NCBI GenBank assembly: GCA_036262515.1
Contig: DATAIT010000042.1
Coordinates: 1-55,363 of the forward strand
Direction: 5' to 3'
DNA: 55,363 nt
Origin: Acidimicrobiales bacterium
Lineage (GTDB): Bacteria; Actinomycetota; Acidimicrobiia; Acidimicrobiales; GCA-2861595
The stretch's first letter is position 1. Each line of letters starts with the position of its first letter. The notes under the pieces were generated by a model that was given only the letters and a program-made list of their open reading frames with translations, searched no databases and was not told the DNA's origin. A program made the position numbers and the translations under genes. Below, piece by piece: positions 16,060-24,886 of this stretch.

Positions 16060-17328
16060 GTGTTGCTTCTCGTAACGATCGGTTTGGTGGTGGTCGGAGC
16101 GATCGCGTTGGTGATCGGCTTCGTCAGCAACTCGCTCGGACCGATCTACCTGTCCATCGCCTGCAGCGTGATCGCCGGCATCGTGCTGGTCGTGTTCTCG
16201 CGCATGGCACGCCGGAGCGACAGCTCGTCGGCTGCGCCGGCGACCACGTCACCCGGGTCGTGGTCACCGAGCACGACGTCGGCCCCGCCGCCTCCGCCCG
16301 CACCGGCGCGGACGCCTGCATTCGAGCGCGCACCCGAACCCGCCGCTGCGCCCGCCGCCGCGCCGCCTCCCCCGCCTCCGTCACTTCGTCGTGAGCCGGA
16401 GCCGACCATCACGCTGGACGAGCCCGTCTCGGCGCCGGCCCGGTCGGCCGCCGCGTTCGACGGTGACGACGACTTCCCCATTCCCGGTTACGACTCCATG
16501 CGCTCCAGCCAGATCGTCGCCATGCTCGGCGACCTCGACCTCGACGATCTCGACATGGTCCAAGAGCGCGAGGAGCAGGGCAAGAATCGGGCCACGGTCC
16601 TGCGCCGCGTCGTCGAGCGCATCGACCAGCTCGAAGCCGAGGAGACGGTCGACGCCCCGCTCGTCGAGGAGCCGATGCCGTTGGCGCGGGACGACGACGA
16701 CTTCGCGGCAGCCACCGACGGCGACTTCACCGCCGCCCCCGCAGGGTCTGTGGCCGACGACGACGGATTCCCGATCGCCGACTACGACGAGCTGTCGGCC
16801 GACGAGATCATCGCCGTGCTCGACGACCTCGAGGACGATGAGCTCGACATGGTGGCGGCGCGCGAGGAACGTGGCCGCAACCGCGTCGAGATCCTCGAGT
16901 ACATCGACGACATGTTCGAGGAGGTCGACGACGGAGCGGAGCCGGCTGCGCCCGTGGTGCCGCCCTCTCCGCCACCTCGCACGCCCGCCAAGAAGGCGCC
17001 GGCCAAGAAGGCGACGGCGGTCAAGAAGGCGCCGGTGAAGAAGGTTGCGGCGAAGGTCGTCGCCACGGCACCGAAGAAGGCGCCGGCCAGGCCCGCGGGC
17101 GCCACGAAGGCAGCGCCTCGCAAGGCGGCGGCCAAGACGCCGTCGGCCACCCGGGCCGTGTCGCCCGGCACCAAGGGCGCCGGTCGTAAGGCAGGGGCAC
17201 CCGTAGTCAAGGTGGCGAAGGCGCCGGCGAAGGCGCCGGCGAAGGCGCCGGCGAAGACGGTGGCCACCCGGGCGACGGCCAAGAAGGTCCCGGCCAAGAA
17301 GGTGGCTGCGCCCGCCCGCAAGCGCTGA
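16060..17328 (+). CDS. Membrane protein with two tandem helical repeats and an H1-like Lys/Ala/Pro tail
   Basis: Not recognised as a named protein. 422 aa. Residues 1-50 hold two membrane helices joined by a short loop. A Pro/Ala/Ser linker runs to about residue 140. Two homologous segments of about 57 residues follow, one starting DDDFPIPGYDSM and one DDGFPIADYDEL; each continues with an I..ML/VLxDL motif and a (Q/A)EREEQGKNR / AREERGRNR end. From about residue 305 the tail is rich in KKAPAK and KAPAK units. The GTG at 16060 is the first start after an in-frame TAG at 16018. The gene follows divIVA and converges on ileS. A membrane-to-nucleic-acid or membrane-to-partner tether is conceivable but unproven. 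Confidence 0.8.
   Translation: MLLLVTIGLVVVGAIALVIGFVSNSLGPIYLSIACSVIAGIVLVVFSRMARRSDSSSAAPATTSPGSWSPSTTSAPPPPPAPARTPAFERAPEPAAAPAAAPPPPPPSLRREPEPTITLDEPVSAPARSAAAFDGDDDFPIPGYDSMRSSQIVAMLGDLDLDDLDMVQEREEQGKNRATVLRRVVERIDQLEAEETVDAPLVEEPMPLARDDDDFAAATDGDFTAAPAGSVADDDGFPIADYDELSADEIIAVLDDLEDDELDMVAAREERGRNRVEILEYIDDMFEEVDDGAEPAAPVVPPSPPPRTPAKKAPAKKATAVKKAPVKKVAAKVVATAPKKAPARPAGATKAAPRKAAAKTPSATRAVSPGTKGAGRKAGAPVVKVAKAPAKAPAKAPAKTVATRATAKKVPAKKVAAPARKR
17221..17256 (+). repeat. 12-bp tandem repeat coding APAK units
   Basis: Three exact copies of GCGCCGGCGAAG in tandem, in frame, within the basic tail of the preceding membrane protein. Confidence 0.85.
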
Positions 17329-17345
17329 CCCGAGGGCACGGCGGG

Positions 17346-17373
17346 CGGCGACGCCGTCGCCGGAGTGGTCCGG
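17346..17373. terminator. Bidirectional hairpin between converging genes
   Basis: CGGCGAC (17346-17352) and GTCGCCG (17356-17362) form a perfect 7-bp stem, followed by CCGGA (17360-17364) and TCCGG (17369-17373) around GTGG. They lie in the 89-bp gap between the plus-strand H1-tail gene and the end of ileS and can serve both directions. No T-tract. Confidence 0.4.
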
Positions 17374-17417
17374 ACCGCAGGGCGTGCGTGCGTTCCCGGC
17401 CTCGATGGGCCGGGGCG

Positions 17418-20400
17418 TTACGGCGTGGTGGCGGCGACGGAGATGTGCACGGCCCGCCCGTCGGGCAGCTCGTAGGGTCGGCCGCCGGGTCCGGCCGGGA
17501 GGACCACCGCCGCCAGCCTGGTGGCGAGGGTGGCGTCCGTGACGTAGGCGCCATGCGCCTCCACAGCGGCCGCGACGTCGTCGGGGCCGGCGATGGTCAA
17601 GGCGATGCGGTCGGACACCTGAAGGCCGGCGTCCTTGCGGGCTTCGTTGACCAGCCGTACCACGTCGCGCGCCAGGCCCTCGGCTTCGAGCTCGGGGGTG
17701 ACAGTGACATCGAGCATCACCAGCCCGCCGTCTCCGGGGAGCGCCTTGGCGGTGCGTTCGTCGCGGGGCACGAGCCGCAGCGAGTACTCGTCGGGTTCGA
17801 GCACCCTCCCTGCCACCTCGACCGAGCCGTCGGGACCGCGCTCCCAGTGGCCCTCCCGCACGGCGCGGATGACCTTCTGCACGTCGGCGCCGATCCTCGG
17901 CCCGAGCACGGCCGGCACGACCTGCATGCGCAGCTCCCCGACTGCCTCGACGTCGGTGGTGAGGTGCACCTCCTTCACGTTGAGCTCGTCGGCGATGAGC
18001 GCGCGGTACGGGTCGAGCACGGCGGCGTCGGGTGCGGCGACGGTGAGCGACGGAAGGGGCAGACGCGACCGCAGACCGGCACCCTTGCGCACCGAATGGG
18101 CGGCCGAGCACACCTCCCGGACGCGGTCCATCGCCGCCACCAGCCCGGGGTCGGCGGGAAGGTCGGCGGCGTCGGGCCAGTCCTCCAGATGGACGCTGCG
18201 GCGGCCCGTGAGGCCGCGGAAGATCTCCTCGGTGAGCAGCGGGAGGAACGGTGCGGCGGTACGCGCGAGCACCTCGAGCAGCGTGGCGAGAGTGTCGAAG
18301 GCGTCGGCCTCGCCCGCCCAGAACCGTTGCCGGGAACGGCGGATGTACCAGTTGGTGAGCGCGTCGAGGAACCCCGAGATGGCGCCGCAGACGCCGGCGA
18401 TGTCGTAGGCGTCCATGCGGGCCGTCACGTCGTCCACCAGCTGGCGGGCCTTGGCCAGCGCGTAGCGGTCGAGCTGGCCGCCGGCGTCGGTGCGGAACCT
18501 GGCCTGATGGCCGTCGGCGTTGGCGTACAGCGCGAAGAAGTGCCAGGCGTTCCAGATCGGGTGCATCACCTGGCGCACGGTGTCCTCCACACCGCCGCGG
18601 GTGAAGATGAGGTCCTGGCCCCGGAGGACGGGCGACGACAGCAGGAACCACCGCACCGCGTCGGCGCCGTAGGTGGCGAACATCTCCTCGGGGTCGACGT
18701 AGTTCCGCAGCCGCTTGGACGCCTTGCGGCCGTCGTCGCCGAGGATCACGCCGTGCACCACGCAGGCCCGGAACGGCACGGAGTCGAACAGCGCCGTACC
18801 CAGCACGTGCAGGTTGTAGAACCAGGCCCGGGTCTGGCCGATGTACTCGACGATGAAGTCCGCGGGGAAGTGCGACCGAAACCAGTCGGCGCTGTCGAAC
18901 GGGTAATGGACCTGGGCGTAGGGCATCGACCCGGACTCGAACCAGCAGTCGAGCACCTCCTCGACGCGGCGCATGGTGGCCTTCCCCGACGGGTCGTCGG
19001 GGTTCGGTCGGGAGAGGGCGTCGATGCCGGGCCGGTGCAGATCGGTGGGCCGCACGCCGAAGTCACGCTGGAGCTCGTCGAGGCTCCCGTAGACGTCGAC
19101 ACGGGGGTAGGCGGGGTCGTCGCTCTTCCACACGGGGATGGGTGAGCCCCAGAAGCGGTTCCGGCTGATCGACCAGTCCCGGGCGTTCTCCAGCCACTTC
19201 CCGAAGGCGCCGTCGCGGATGTGCTCGGGGACCCAGGTGATCTCCCTGTTGAGCTCGACGGCGCGCTGCTTGACGGCCGTCACCTCGACGAACCACGAGC
19301 TGATGGCCCGGTAGACGAGCGGTGTGTCGGTGCGCCAGCAGTGCGGGTAGCTGTGCTCGTAGCGCTCGGCCCGGACCACGGCGCCGGCCGCTCGCAGATC
19401 GTCGACGATCCGGGCGTTGGCGTCGAAGACCTGCACGCCCTCGTACGGCGGTACCTCCGACGTGAAGCGGGCGTGGATGTCGACCGGCACCACCACCGGA
19501 ATGCCGTTGGCCTCGCACAGGCGCTGGTCGTCCTCGCCGAAACCCGGAGCGATGTGCACCGTGCCGGTGCCCTCCTCCGTGCTCACGAAGTCGGCGGCCA
19601 GGACCCGGAAGGCACCGGCCGTGCCGGCGAAGAACGGGAACAACGGCGCATAGGTGCGGCCGGCCAGCTCAGCGCCCCGGACGGTGCCGACCGGCGTGGC
19701 GTCCGCCAGCTCGGCTTCGTAGCGGGCGGCGCTGGCGGCGCCGATGATCACGCGCTGACCGCCCGCCTCAGCGAAGACCGCGTAGTCGATCTCGGGGCCG
19801 ACGGCGAGAGCGAGGTTCGACGGCAGCGTCCACGGCGTCGTCGTCCACACGAGGAGGTCCTCGCCCGAGTCGAGACGGAAGCGGACGGTCACCGCCGGGT
19901 CCTTCCGCATGCGGTACGCGTCGTCGAGGCGGGTCTCGAAGTTCGACAGCGGGGTCTCGCACTCCCAGCAGTACGGAAGGACCTTGTAGCCCTCGTAGAT
20001 CAGGCCCTTCTGCCAGAGCTGCTTGAACGCCCACAGCACGCTCTCCATGTAGGTGAGATCGAGCGTCTTGTAGTCGTTGTCGAAGTCGACCCAGCGGGCC
20101 TGGCGGGTGACGTAGGCCTTCCATTCCTCGGTGTAGCGCAGGACGGACGTGCGGCACGCGTCGTTGAAGCGGTCGACGCCGTATTCGTTGATCGCCACGT
20201 GCCCGCTGATGCCCAGCTCCTTCTCGGCCTCCATCTCAGCCGGGAGGCCGTGGCAGTCCCACCCGAACCGACGCTCCACCCGCCGACCGCGCATGGTCTG
20301 GTACCGGGGCACGGCGTCCTTGACGTAGCCCGTGAGCAGGTGCCCGTAGTGGGGGAGCCCGTTGGCGAACGGCGGCCCGTCGTAGAACACGAAGTCGTTG

Positions 20401-20522
20401 TCGCCGGCCGGCCGCTGCTCGATCGACGCCCGGAACGTGTCGTCGGCCGCCCAGAACCCGAGCACCCGCTCCTCGAGCGCGGGCAGGTCCGGCTGGCGGG
20501 GGACGTCCGGATACGGCGGCAT
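17418..20522 (-). CDS. ileS: Isoleucyl-tRNA synthetase, eukaryotic-like type (IleRS2)
   Basis: Charges tRNA-Ile in the cytoplasm. 1034 aa, class I. The HIGH motif appears as HYGH in [16 protein letters not shown] (about residues 50-65) and KMSKS as KASKR in [11 protein letters not shown] (about residue 600). The CP1 editing domain lies between. [32 protein letters not shown] and the overall length match the IleRS2 clade, which also includes mycobacterial IleRS and tends to be less sensitive to mupirocin. The ATG at 20522 lies exactly 6 nt after TAGAGT on the minus strand, so translation is probably leaderless. Convergent with the H1-tail gene; divergent from the DUF167 gene. Confidence 0.96.
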   Translation of the reverse strand: MPPYPDVPRQPDLPALEERVLGFWAADDTFRASIEQRPAGDNDFVFYDGPPFANGLPHYGHLLTGYVKDAVPRYQTMRGRRVERRFGWDCHGLPAEMEAEKELGISGHVAINEYGVDRFNDACRTSVLRYTEEWKAYVTRQARWVDFDNDYKTLDLTYMESVLWAFKQLWQKGLIYEGYKVLPYCWECETPLSNFETRLDDAYRMRKDPAVTVRFRLDSGEDLLVWTTTPWTLPSNLALAVGPEIDYAVFAEAGGQRVIIGAASAARYEAELADATPVGTVRGAELAGRTYAPLFPFFAGTAGAFRVLAADFVSTEEGTGTVHIAPGFGEDDQRLCEANGIPVVVPVDIHARFTSEVPPYEGVQVFDANARIVDDLRAAGAVVRAERYEHSYPHCWRTDTPLVYRAISSWFVEVTAVKQRAVELNREITWVPEHIRDGAFGKWLENARDWSISRNRFWGSPIPVWKSDDPAYPRVDVYGSLDELQRDFGVRPTDLHRPGIDALSRPNPDDPSGKATMRRVEEVLDCWFESGSMPYAQVHYPFDSADWFRSHFPADFIVEYIGQTRAWFYNLHVLGTALFDSVPFRACVVHGVILGDDGRKASKRLRNYVDPEEMFATYGADAVRWFLLSSPVLRGQDLIFTRGGVEDTVRQVMHPIWNAWHFFALYANADGHQARFRTDAGGQLDRYALAKARQLVDDVTARMDAYDIAGVCGAISGFLDALTNWYIRRSRQRFWAGEADAFDTLATLLEVLARTAAPFLPLLTEEIFRGLTGRRSVHLEDWPDAADLPADPGLVAAMDRVREVCSAAHSVRKGAGLRSRLPLPSLTVAAPDAAVLDPYRALIADELNVKEVHLTTDVEAVGELRMQVVPAVLGPRIGADVQKVIRAVREGHWERGPDGSVEVAGRVLEPDEYSLRLVPRDERTAKALPGDGGLVMLDVTVTPELEAEGLARDVVRLVNEARKDAGLQVSDRIALTIAGPDDVAAAVEAHGAYVTDATLATRLAAVVLPAGPGGRPYELPDGRAVHISVAATTP

Positions 20523-20528
20523 CGCCCC

Positions 20529-20534
20529 ACTCTA
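20529..20534 (-). promoter_or_regulatory. -10 element of ileS (leaderless)
   Basis: TAGAGT on the minus strand is separated by exactly six bases from the ileS ATG. This spacing places the transcription start at or next to the A of the start codon. Confidence 0.55.
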
Positions 20535-20611
20535 CGAAGGAGCCGTCCGGGCGGCGCACGCCGTCGCCGCGGCGAATGGCGCCGGCGCCCGATGGCGGCG
20601 ATGCTGGCGCC

Positions 20612-20983
20612 GTGAGCGACGACGTGTTCGACGTGGACGACGACGGCAGCGTGGTGCTGCGGCTGCACGTGCAGCCGGGCGCCGGGCGGACGGCGCTCAC
20701 GGGCCGCCACGGCGACGCCGTAAAGGTCAAGGTGGCCGTGCCACCCGAACGGGGGCAGGCCAACGACGCGTGCGTGCAGCTGGTGGCATTCACCCTCGGG
20801 GTGCCGAAGGGCCAGGTGGAGCTGGTCAGCGGGCCGGCCAGCCGTTCGAAGCGGGTCCGGATCACGGGGGTCGAGCCCGACGAGGTCCGGCGCCTGCTGG
20901 CTGCGGCGGTGGCCGGTCCCGGTGATGCGGGGCGCGAGCCGCGCTCGCCGGGGAATGCGCGGCCCGGCCGGGGCGTTCGCTAG
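20612..20983 (+). CDS. DUF167/YggU-family protein
   Basis: Small cytoplasmic protein of unknown function. About 123 aa from the GTG at 20612. The DUF167 core is clear: LRLHVQPGAGRTALTGRHGD, VKVAVPPERGQAND, and the basic SGPASRSKRVRI segment. An in-frame start at 20576 would add 12 residues before the domain and is less likely. The C-terminal 25 residues are a low-complexity Arg/Gly/Pro tail. In many Gram-positive genomes this family lies near yggT, divIVA and ileS, as here. Confidence 0.88.
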   Translation: MSDDVFDVDDDGSVVLRLHVQPGAGRTALTGRHGDAVKVKVAVPPERGQANDACVQLVAFTLGVPKGQVELVSGPASRSKRVRITGVEPDEVRRLLAAAVAGPGDAGREPRSPGNARPGRGVR

Positions 20984-20997
20984 CTGGCCAACGGCCT

Positions 20998-21025
20998 TTG
21001 CCGCGTGGGGGGCGCATGGTAGCGT
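20998..21025 (+). promoter_or_regulatory. Promoter of the TraR/DksA-type gene
   Basis: TTGCCG (20998-21003), a 16-bp spacer and TAGCGT (21020-21025). Transcription should begin near 21031. That rules out the in-frame TTG at 20998 and ATG at 21016 as starts and favours the TTG at 21055 with GGAG at 21045-21048. Confidence 0.5.
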
Positions 21026-21054
21026 CCCGAGTCCTCTCGACCCCGGAGACCCGG

Positions 21055-21735
21055 TTGCCCAGAGCCACCAAAGCAGTCGACGCGGCCAAGGAGCTGGCCA
21101 AGAAGGTTGTACCTGCAGCGGAGAAGACCAAGGTGAAGGACGACGATGCGACCTCCGAGAAGGCCCCCCGCAAGGCGGCGGCGAAGGCCGGCCACGTGAA
21201 GGCGCCGGCGGCCAAGGCCGCACCAGAGAAGGCGGCGCCGGCCAAGGCCGCTCCGGACAAGACGTCGTCGGCCAAGGCCGCATCCGAGAAGGCAGCCCCG
21301 GCCAAGGCCGCTCCCGAGAAGGCGCCGGCCAAGGCGGCTCCGGCCAAGGGAGGGTCCAAGCCCCCGGCCGACAAGTTCCTCCAGGAGCAGCTGGTCCTCC
21401 TCCAAGAGGAGCGTGCCACCTACGAGGAGCAGGCCGCCGTCCTCAAGGCCCAGGCCGACCAGATGGCGCTGGAGATGGAGCCCGGCGACATCCAGTTCGA
21501 CGACGAGTCCGGTGAGGGCGGCACTGCCAACATCGACCGCGAGCGCGATCTGGCGCTGTCCGCCCAGGCCCGGCTGGCCGTCGACGAGATCGACCACGCC
21601 ATGGCGAAGATCGTCAATGGCACCTACGGCACCTGTGAGGGCTGCGGGCAGCCGATCCTCAAGGCACGGCTGAAGGCGCTGCCGCAGGCCCGGTTGTGCG
21701 TGGCATGCAAGAGCGGAGGCCTGTCCCGGCGTTGA
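21055..21735 (+). CDS. TraR/DksA C4 zinc-finger protein with Lys/Ala/Pro-rich N-terminus
   Basis: About 226 aa. The N-terminal half is an H1-like, low-complexity Lys/Ala/Pro region made of [10 protein letters not shown]-type units. The C-terminal half is a coiled-coil hairpin ([17 protein letters not shown]) followed by a C4 zinc finger, CEGC and CVAC about 20 residues apart, of the DksA/TraR type. DksA-like proteins bind RNA polymerase through the secondary channel, but whether this basic-tailed actinobacterial form does so is not known. The TTG start at 21055 is chosen from the promoter and the GGAG six bases upstream; 21016 (ATG) and 20998 (TTG) are alternatives. The stop overlaps lspA (TTGA). 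Confidence 0.85.
   Translation: MPRATKAVDAAKELAKKVVPAAEKTKVKDDDATSEKAPRKAAAKAGHVKAPAAKAAPEKAAPAKAAPDKTSSAKAASEKAAPAKAAPEKAPAKAAPAKGGSKPPADKFLQEQLVLLQEERATYEEQAAVLKAQADQMALEMEPGDIQFDDESGEGGTANIDRERDLALSAQARLAVDEIDHAMAKIVNGTYGTCEGCGQPILKARLKALPQARLCVACKSGGLSRR
21205..21352 (+). repeat. Imperfect approx. 30-bp repeats coding [11 protein letters not shown] units
   Basis: The unit GCGCCGGCCAAGGCCGCTCC followed by GAGAAG or GACAAG recurs about five times with small changes, in frame, in the N-terminal half of the TraR-type gene. Confidence 0.8.
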
Positions 21736-22232
21736 GCCCGTCCCGCAGGCTCTCGCTCGGAGCAGCGACGGCCGTTGCGGTGGTTGTGCTGGACCAGCTC
21801 ACCAAGAGCTGGGCGCTGCGCGCTCTCGACGATGGACCGCGTCACCTCGTCTGGACGCTGCGCCTCAAGCTGACGTTCAACTCGGGCGCCGCGTTCGGGC
21901 TCGGCCAGGGACTGGCGCCGTTGCTGATCGTCGTCGGGGTCGGGCTCGTGGTCGTCCTGCTCGGCGTGGGCCGCTCGGCGGGCACCACGCTCCCTGCCAT
22001 CGTGTCCGTCGGTCTCGTGCTCGGCGGGGCGGTGGGCAACCTCGCCGATCGGCTGGTCCGGGACCATGGCGGCGCGGTCGTGGACTTCGTCGATCTCCAA
22101 TGGTGGCCGGTGTTCAACGTGGCCGACGCCGCCATCACGTGCGGCGCCGTCCTCCTCGTGCTGACCGCGTCCCTGTCGGACCGGAGCGGCGCGGACGAGG
22201 CGGCGGCCGGCCATGACCGGGCCGGCGCATGA
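21732..22232 (+). CDS. lspA: Lipoprotein signal peptidase LspA
   Basis: Aspartic membrane protease that cleaves the signal peptide of diacylglyceryl-prolipoproteins. About 166 aa, four membrane helices. The catalytic aspartates lie in GNLADR and [16 protein letters not shown] and [10 protein letters not shown] are family signatures. The TTG at 21732 overlaps the previous stop (TTGA) and gives the normal N-terminus; the GTG at 21696 would add 12 residues read from the zinc-finger region. It is coupled by ATGA to the rluA-family gene, the widespread lspA-rluD order. Confidence 0.93.
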   Translation: MSPSRRLSLGAATAVAVVVLDQLTKSWALRALDDGPRHLVWTLRLKLTFNSGAAFGLGQGLAPLLIVVGVGLVVVLLGVGRSAGTTLPAIVSVGLVLGGAVGNLADRLVRDHGGAVVDFVDLQWWPVFNVADAAITCGAVLLVLTASLSDRSGADEAAAGHDRAGA

Positions 22233-23140
22233 GGGAGGTCGTGCCCGCCGCCCTCCACGGTGAGCGGGTGGACAAGGCCGTCGCCCTCCTCACCGGGCTG
22301 GCCCGGTCGGAGGTCGCCGCCCTGGTGGCCGCAGGCGCGGTGCGGCTCGGGGGTCGGCCCGTCACGACCCGGAGCACCCGGCTGGCCCAGGGTGACGCCC
22401 TCGAGGTCGACGTCCCGGCGCCGGGCGAGGTCCAGCCGCTGGCGCCGGAGGCGGCGGTCGACGTCGACGTGGTGTACGAGGACCCCGAGGTGCTGGTGGT
22501 CGACAAGGGGGCCGGGGTGGTGGTGCACCCGGGCGCCGGGCAGGCGACGGGCACGCTCGTCGCCGGCCTCCTCGCCCGCTACCCCGAGCTCGGGTCGGTG
22601 GGCGCGCCCGACCGTCCCGGCATCGTGCACCGGCTGGACAAGGGCACCTCTGGCCTGCTCGTCGTGGCGAGGACGAACCAGGCCTACCGCTCGCTCACGG
22701 CCCAGCTGAAGGAGCGGTCCGTCGGTCGCCGGTACACGGCGATGGTGTGGGGCCGGGTCGAGGCGCCCGCTGGCCTCGTCGACGCGCCGGTGGGCCGGGC
22801 CTCCCGGGACCCGACGCGCATGTCCGTGTCGGCACGGGGCCGGGATGCCCGGACGGGCTACGAGGTGGTGGAGCGGTTCTCCGAGCCGGCGGGGGCGACG
22901 CTCGTGTGGTGCCGGCTGGAGACGGGTCGTACCCACCAGATCCGCGTGCATCTGGCCGCCATCGGGCATCCCGTGCTGGGGGACCGGCGCTACGGCGGCG
23001 CCCGGTCGGCGGGCCTGGCCGCCCGGCCGTTCCTTCACGCCGCGTCCCTTGCCTTCGAGCATCCCGTCACCGGTGAGCGACTGGCGTTCGAGTCGGCCCT
23101 TCCGGCCGATCTCCGCGCCGTCCTCGACCGCTTCACCTGA
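22229..23140 (+). CDS. RluA-family 23S rRNA pseudouridine synthase (RluD-like)
   Basis: 303 aa. An N-terminal S4 RNA-binding domain (about residues 1-75) precedes the RluA catalytic domain. The catalytic aspartate is in [13 protein letters not shown] near residue 135; [12 protein letters not shown] and [12 protein letters not shown] are typical further motifs. The position after lspA and the S4 domain point to RluD-like function on 23S rRNA, but the target site cannot be read from sequence. The ATG overlaps the lspA stop by four bases. Confidence 0.93.
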   Translation: MREVVPAALHGERVDKAVALLTGLARSEVAALVAAGAVRLGGRPVTTRSTRLAQGDALEVDVPAPGEVQPLAPEAAVDVDVVYEDPEVLVVDKGAGVVVHPGAGQATGTLVAGLLARYPELGSVGAPDRPGIVHRLDKGTSGLLVVARTNQAYRSLTAQLKERSVGRRYTAMVWGRVEAPAGLVDAPVGRASRDPTRMSVSARGRDARTGYEVVERFSEPAGATLVWCRLETGRTHQIRVHLAAIGHPVLGDRRYGGARSAGLAARPFLHAASLAFEHPVTGERLAFESALPADLRAVLDRFT

Positions 23141-23183
23141 GGCGTCCGGCGGCGGAACCCCGGTGAGCCGGTGGGCCGGGCGA

Positions 23184-23633
23184 TCAGGCCAGGGGCTGGA
23201 GCGGCGCGTCGGCGGTGCCTCGGGCCGAGCGCACCATGTCGGCCAGGGTGAACGAGTCGAGGTGGGAGCGCATGTGGCGGCCGACCTCGGCCCACACCGA
23301 CAGCAGGACGCACTGACCCTCGTGGTCGCAGGCGCCGTCCTCGTGGGGCTGGCCGAAGTCGCCGGCGACGATCGGACCGTCGACGGCGCTGACGATCTCG
23401 CCGAGCGTGATCTCGGCTGGGTCGCGCGCCAGCACGTATCCGCCCCCGACCCCGCGCTTGGACCGCACCAGCCCGGCGCCCTTCAAAGCGAGGAGGATCT
23501 GCTCCAGGTAGGGCTGGGGCAGCCCGGTGCGCTCGGCCACGTCCCGCACCGAGGTGGGGAGGTTGCGCTCGGCGTGGAGCGCGAGGGACAGCAGCGCCCG
23601 GCTCGCGTAGTCGCCCCTCGTCGACACCTTCAC
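23184..23633 (-). CDS. Rrf2-family transcriptional regulator
   Basis: 149 aa. An N-terminal winged helix (MKVSTRGDYASRALLSLA, QPYLEQILLALKGAGLV, RGVGGGY) fits Rrf2. Two cysteines, C102 and C108, in ACDHEGQC match the first two of the three IscR iron-sulfur ligands; a third cysteine six residues further is absent. The protein may therefore bind a cluster with a non-Cys ligand, sense thiol state, or bind none. The GTG at 23633 lies exactly six bases after TACCAT on the minus strand, so the message is probably leaderless. No isc/suf genes are adjacent, so the target is unknown. Confidence 0.9.
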   Translation of the reverse strand: MKVSTRGDYASRALLSLALHAERNLPTSVRDVAERTGLPQPYLEQILLALKGAGLVRSKRGVGGGYVLARDPAEITLGEIVSAVDGPIVAGDFGQPHEDGACDHEGQCVLLSVWAEVGRHMRSHLDSFTLADMVRSARGTADAPLQPLA

Positions 23634-23639
23634 GGGTTC

Positions 23640-23645
23640 ATGGTA
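23640..23645 (-). promoter_or_regulatory. -10 element of the Rrf2 gene (leaderless)
   Basis: TACCAT on the minus strand followed by six bases and the GTG start codon. Confidence 0.45.
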
Positions 23646-23746
23646 GGAGAGGTCCGGCTCTAACTCGGCGGACCGTCGCCGGCTGCCTCGGTGCCGGCGG
23701 AGCGCGGCGTGCGGCGCGTCACCCGGGCCGCAGGCGTCGGGCGTCC

Positions 23747-23752
23747 TAGGGT
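23747..23752 (+). promoter_or_regulatory. -10 element of the phosphodiesterase gene (leaderless)
   Basis: TAGGGT is separated by six bases from the GTG at 23759. No Shine-Dalgarno is visible, which fits a leaderless transcript. Confidence 0.5.
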
Positions 23753-23758
23753 CTTGGG

Positions 23759-24886
23759 GTGCGACCGGCCTGCCCTCACCCGGTGCTGCCGGCCTTCGGT
23801 GGCGCCTGCCTCACCTCGATCGTGCCTTCGCTGCTGTCGATGACGCCGGCCGACCGCTCATGGATGCCGCAGCCGGTGCACGACGCCCGGCAGGTGGTGC
23901 TCCTCGTCCTCGACGGGCTGGGGTGGGAGCAGCTGCAGGACCGCGCCGGGGTGGCGCCGGTGCTGAGCTCCATGGAAGGCATGCCCATCACGTCGGTGGC
24001 GCCGACCACTACGGCCGCCGCCCTCACCTCGATCAGCACGGGGCTCAGCCCCGCCCAGCACGGCGTCGTCGGGTACCGGGTTCGGGTGGGAGCGCACGAC
24101 GTGCTCAACGTGCTCCGGTGGCGCACGGCCGCGGGTGACGCCCGCGGCGACGTCGACCCCGTGTCGTTCCAGCCGCATCCGGCCTTCGGCGCGACGTCCC
24201 CGCCCGTGGTCACTCGCGCCGAGTTCGCCTCGACCGGATTCACCACCGCCCATCTGGCCGGCGCCCGGCTCCATGGGTGGCGCCTCGCATCGAGCCTGGT
24301 CGTGGAGGTGCGGGCCCTCCTGCGCGCCGGTGAGCCGTTCGTCTACGCGTACTACGACGGCATGGACAAGGTGGCCCACGACCGCGGCTTCGGCGAGTAC
24401 TACGACGCCGAGCTGGCCGCCGTGGACCGGCTGGTGGGCGACCTGGTGGCCGCCCTCCCGCCCGGGGCCTCGCTGGTGGTCACGTCCGACCACGGCCAGG
24501 TCGAGGTCACCGGTCCCGGGGTGGCCCTGCCACCGGCGCTGGCCGCCGACGTCGACCTGCTGTCGGGGGAGGGCCGCTTCCGATGGCTGCACGCCCGGCC
24601 GGGTACGGCGGACCGGCTGGCCGGAGCCGCCGCCGACACCTTCGGCGACGTGGCGTGGGTCCGTACCCGCGACCAGCTGGTGGACGAGGGGTGGTTCGGC
24701 GGCCGGCCCGCCCCGGACGTGGCCCGCCGGTTGGGCGACGTGGCGCTCATCCCGTTCGAGCCGATCGCATTCCTGGACCCCGCCGACACCGGCGAGACCC
24801 GCCTGGTGTGCCGGCACGGGTCGATGACCTCGGCCGAGGCACTGGTGCCCCTGCTGGTCAAGGCGGCCCCGGGCGGGGAAGGATGA
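23759..24886 (+). CDS. Alkaline-phosphatase-superfamily nucleotide pyrophosphatase/phosphodiesterase
   Basis: 375 aa. Metal-site motifs of the type I phosphodiesterase/nucleotide pyrophosphatase family are present: VVLLVLDGLGWEQL near residue 45 (first Asp), APTTTAAALTSISTGLSP with the nucleophile Thr region near residue 80, YYDGMDKVAHDRGFG (Asp and His), and VTSDHGQVEV (Asp-His). No signal peptide is evident. It is coupled by ATGA to bpa. The natural substrate cannot be told from sequence. The GTG start follows a TAGGGT element at leaderless spacing. Confidence 0.9.
   Translation: MRPACPHPVLPAFGGACLTSIVPSLLSMTPADRSWMPQPVHDARQVVLLVLDGLGWEQLQDRAGVAPVLSSMEGMPITSVAPTTTAAALTSISTGLSPAQHGVVGYRVRVGAHDVLNVLRWRTAAGDARGDVDPVSFQPHPAFGATSPPVVTRAEFASTGFTTAHLAGARLHGWRLASSLVVEVRALLRAGEPFVYAYYDGMDKVAHDRGFGEYYDAELAAVDRLVGDLVAALPPGASLVVTSDHGQVEVTGPGVALPPALAADVDLLSGEGRFRWLHARPGTADRLAGAAADTFGDVAWVRTRDQLVDEGWFGGRPAPDVARRLGDVALIPFEPIAFLDPADTGETRLVCRHGSMTSAEALVPLLVKAAPGGEG

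Noticed and set aside
16022-16075. 17-codon reading frame (leader peptide?) overlapping the start of the H1-tail gene
   Set aside because: Its ATG lies inside a TAGGAT -10-like element (16018-16023), so it would not be transcribed.
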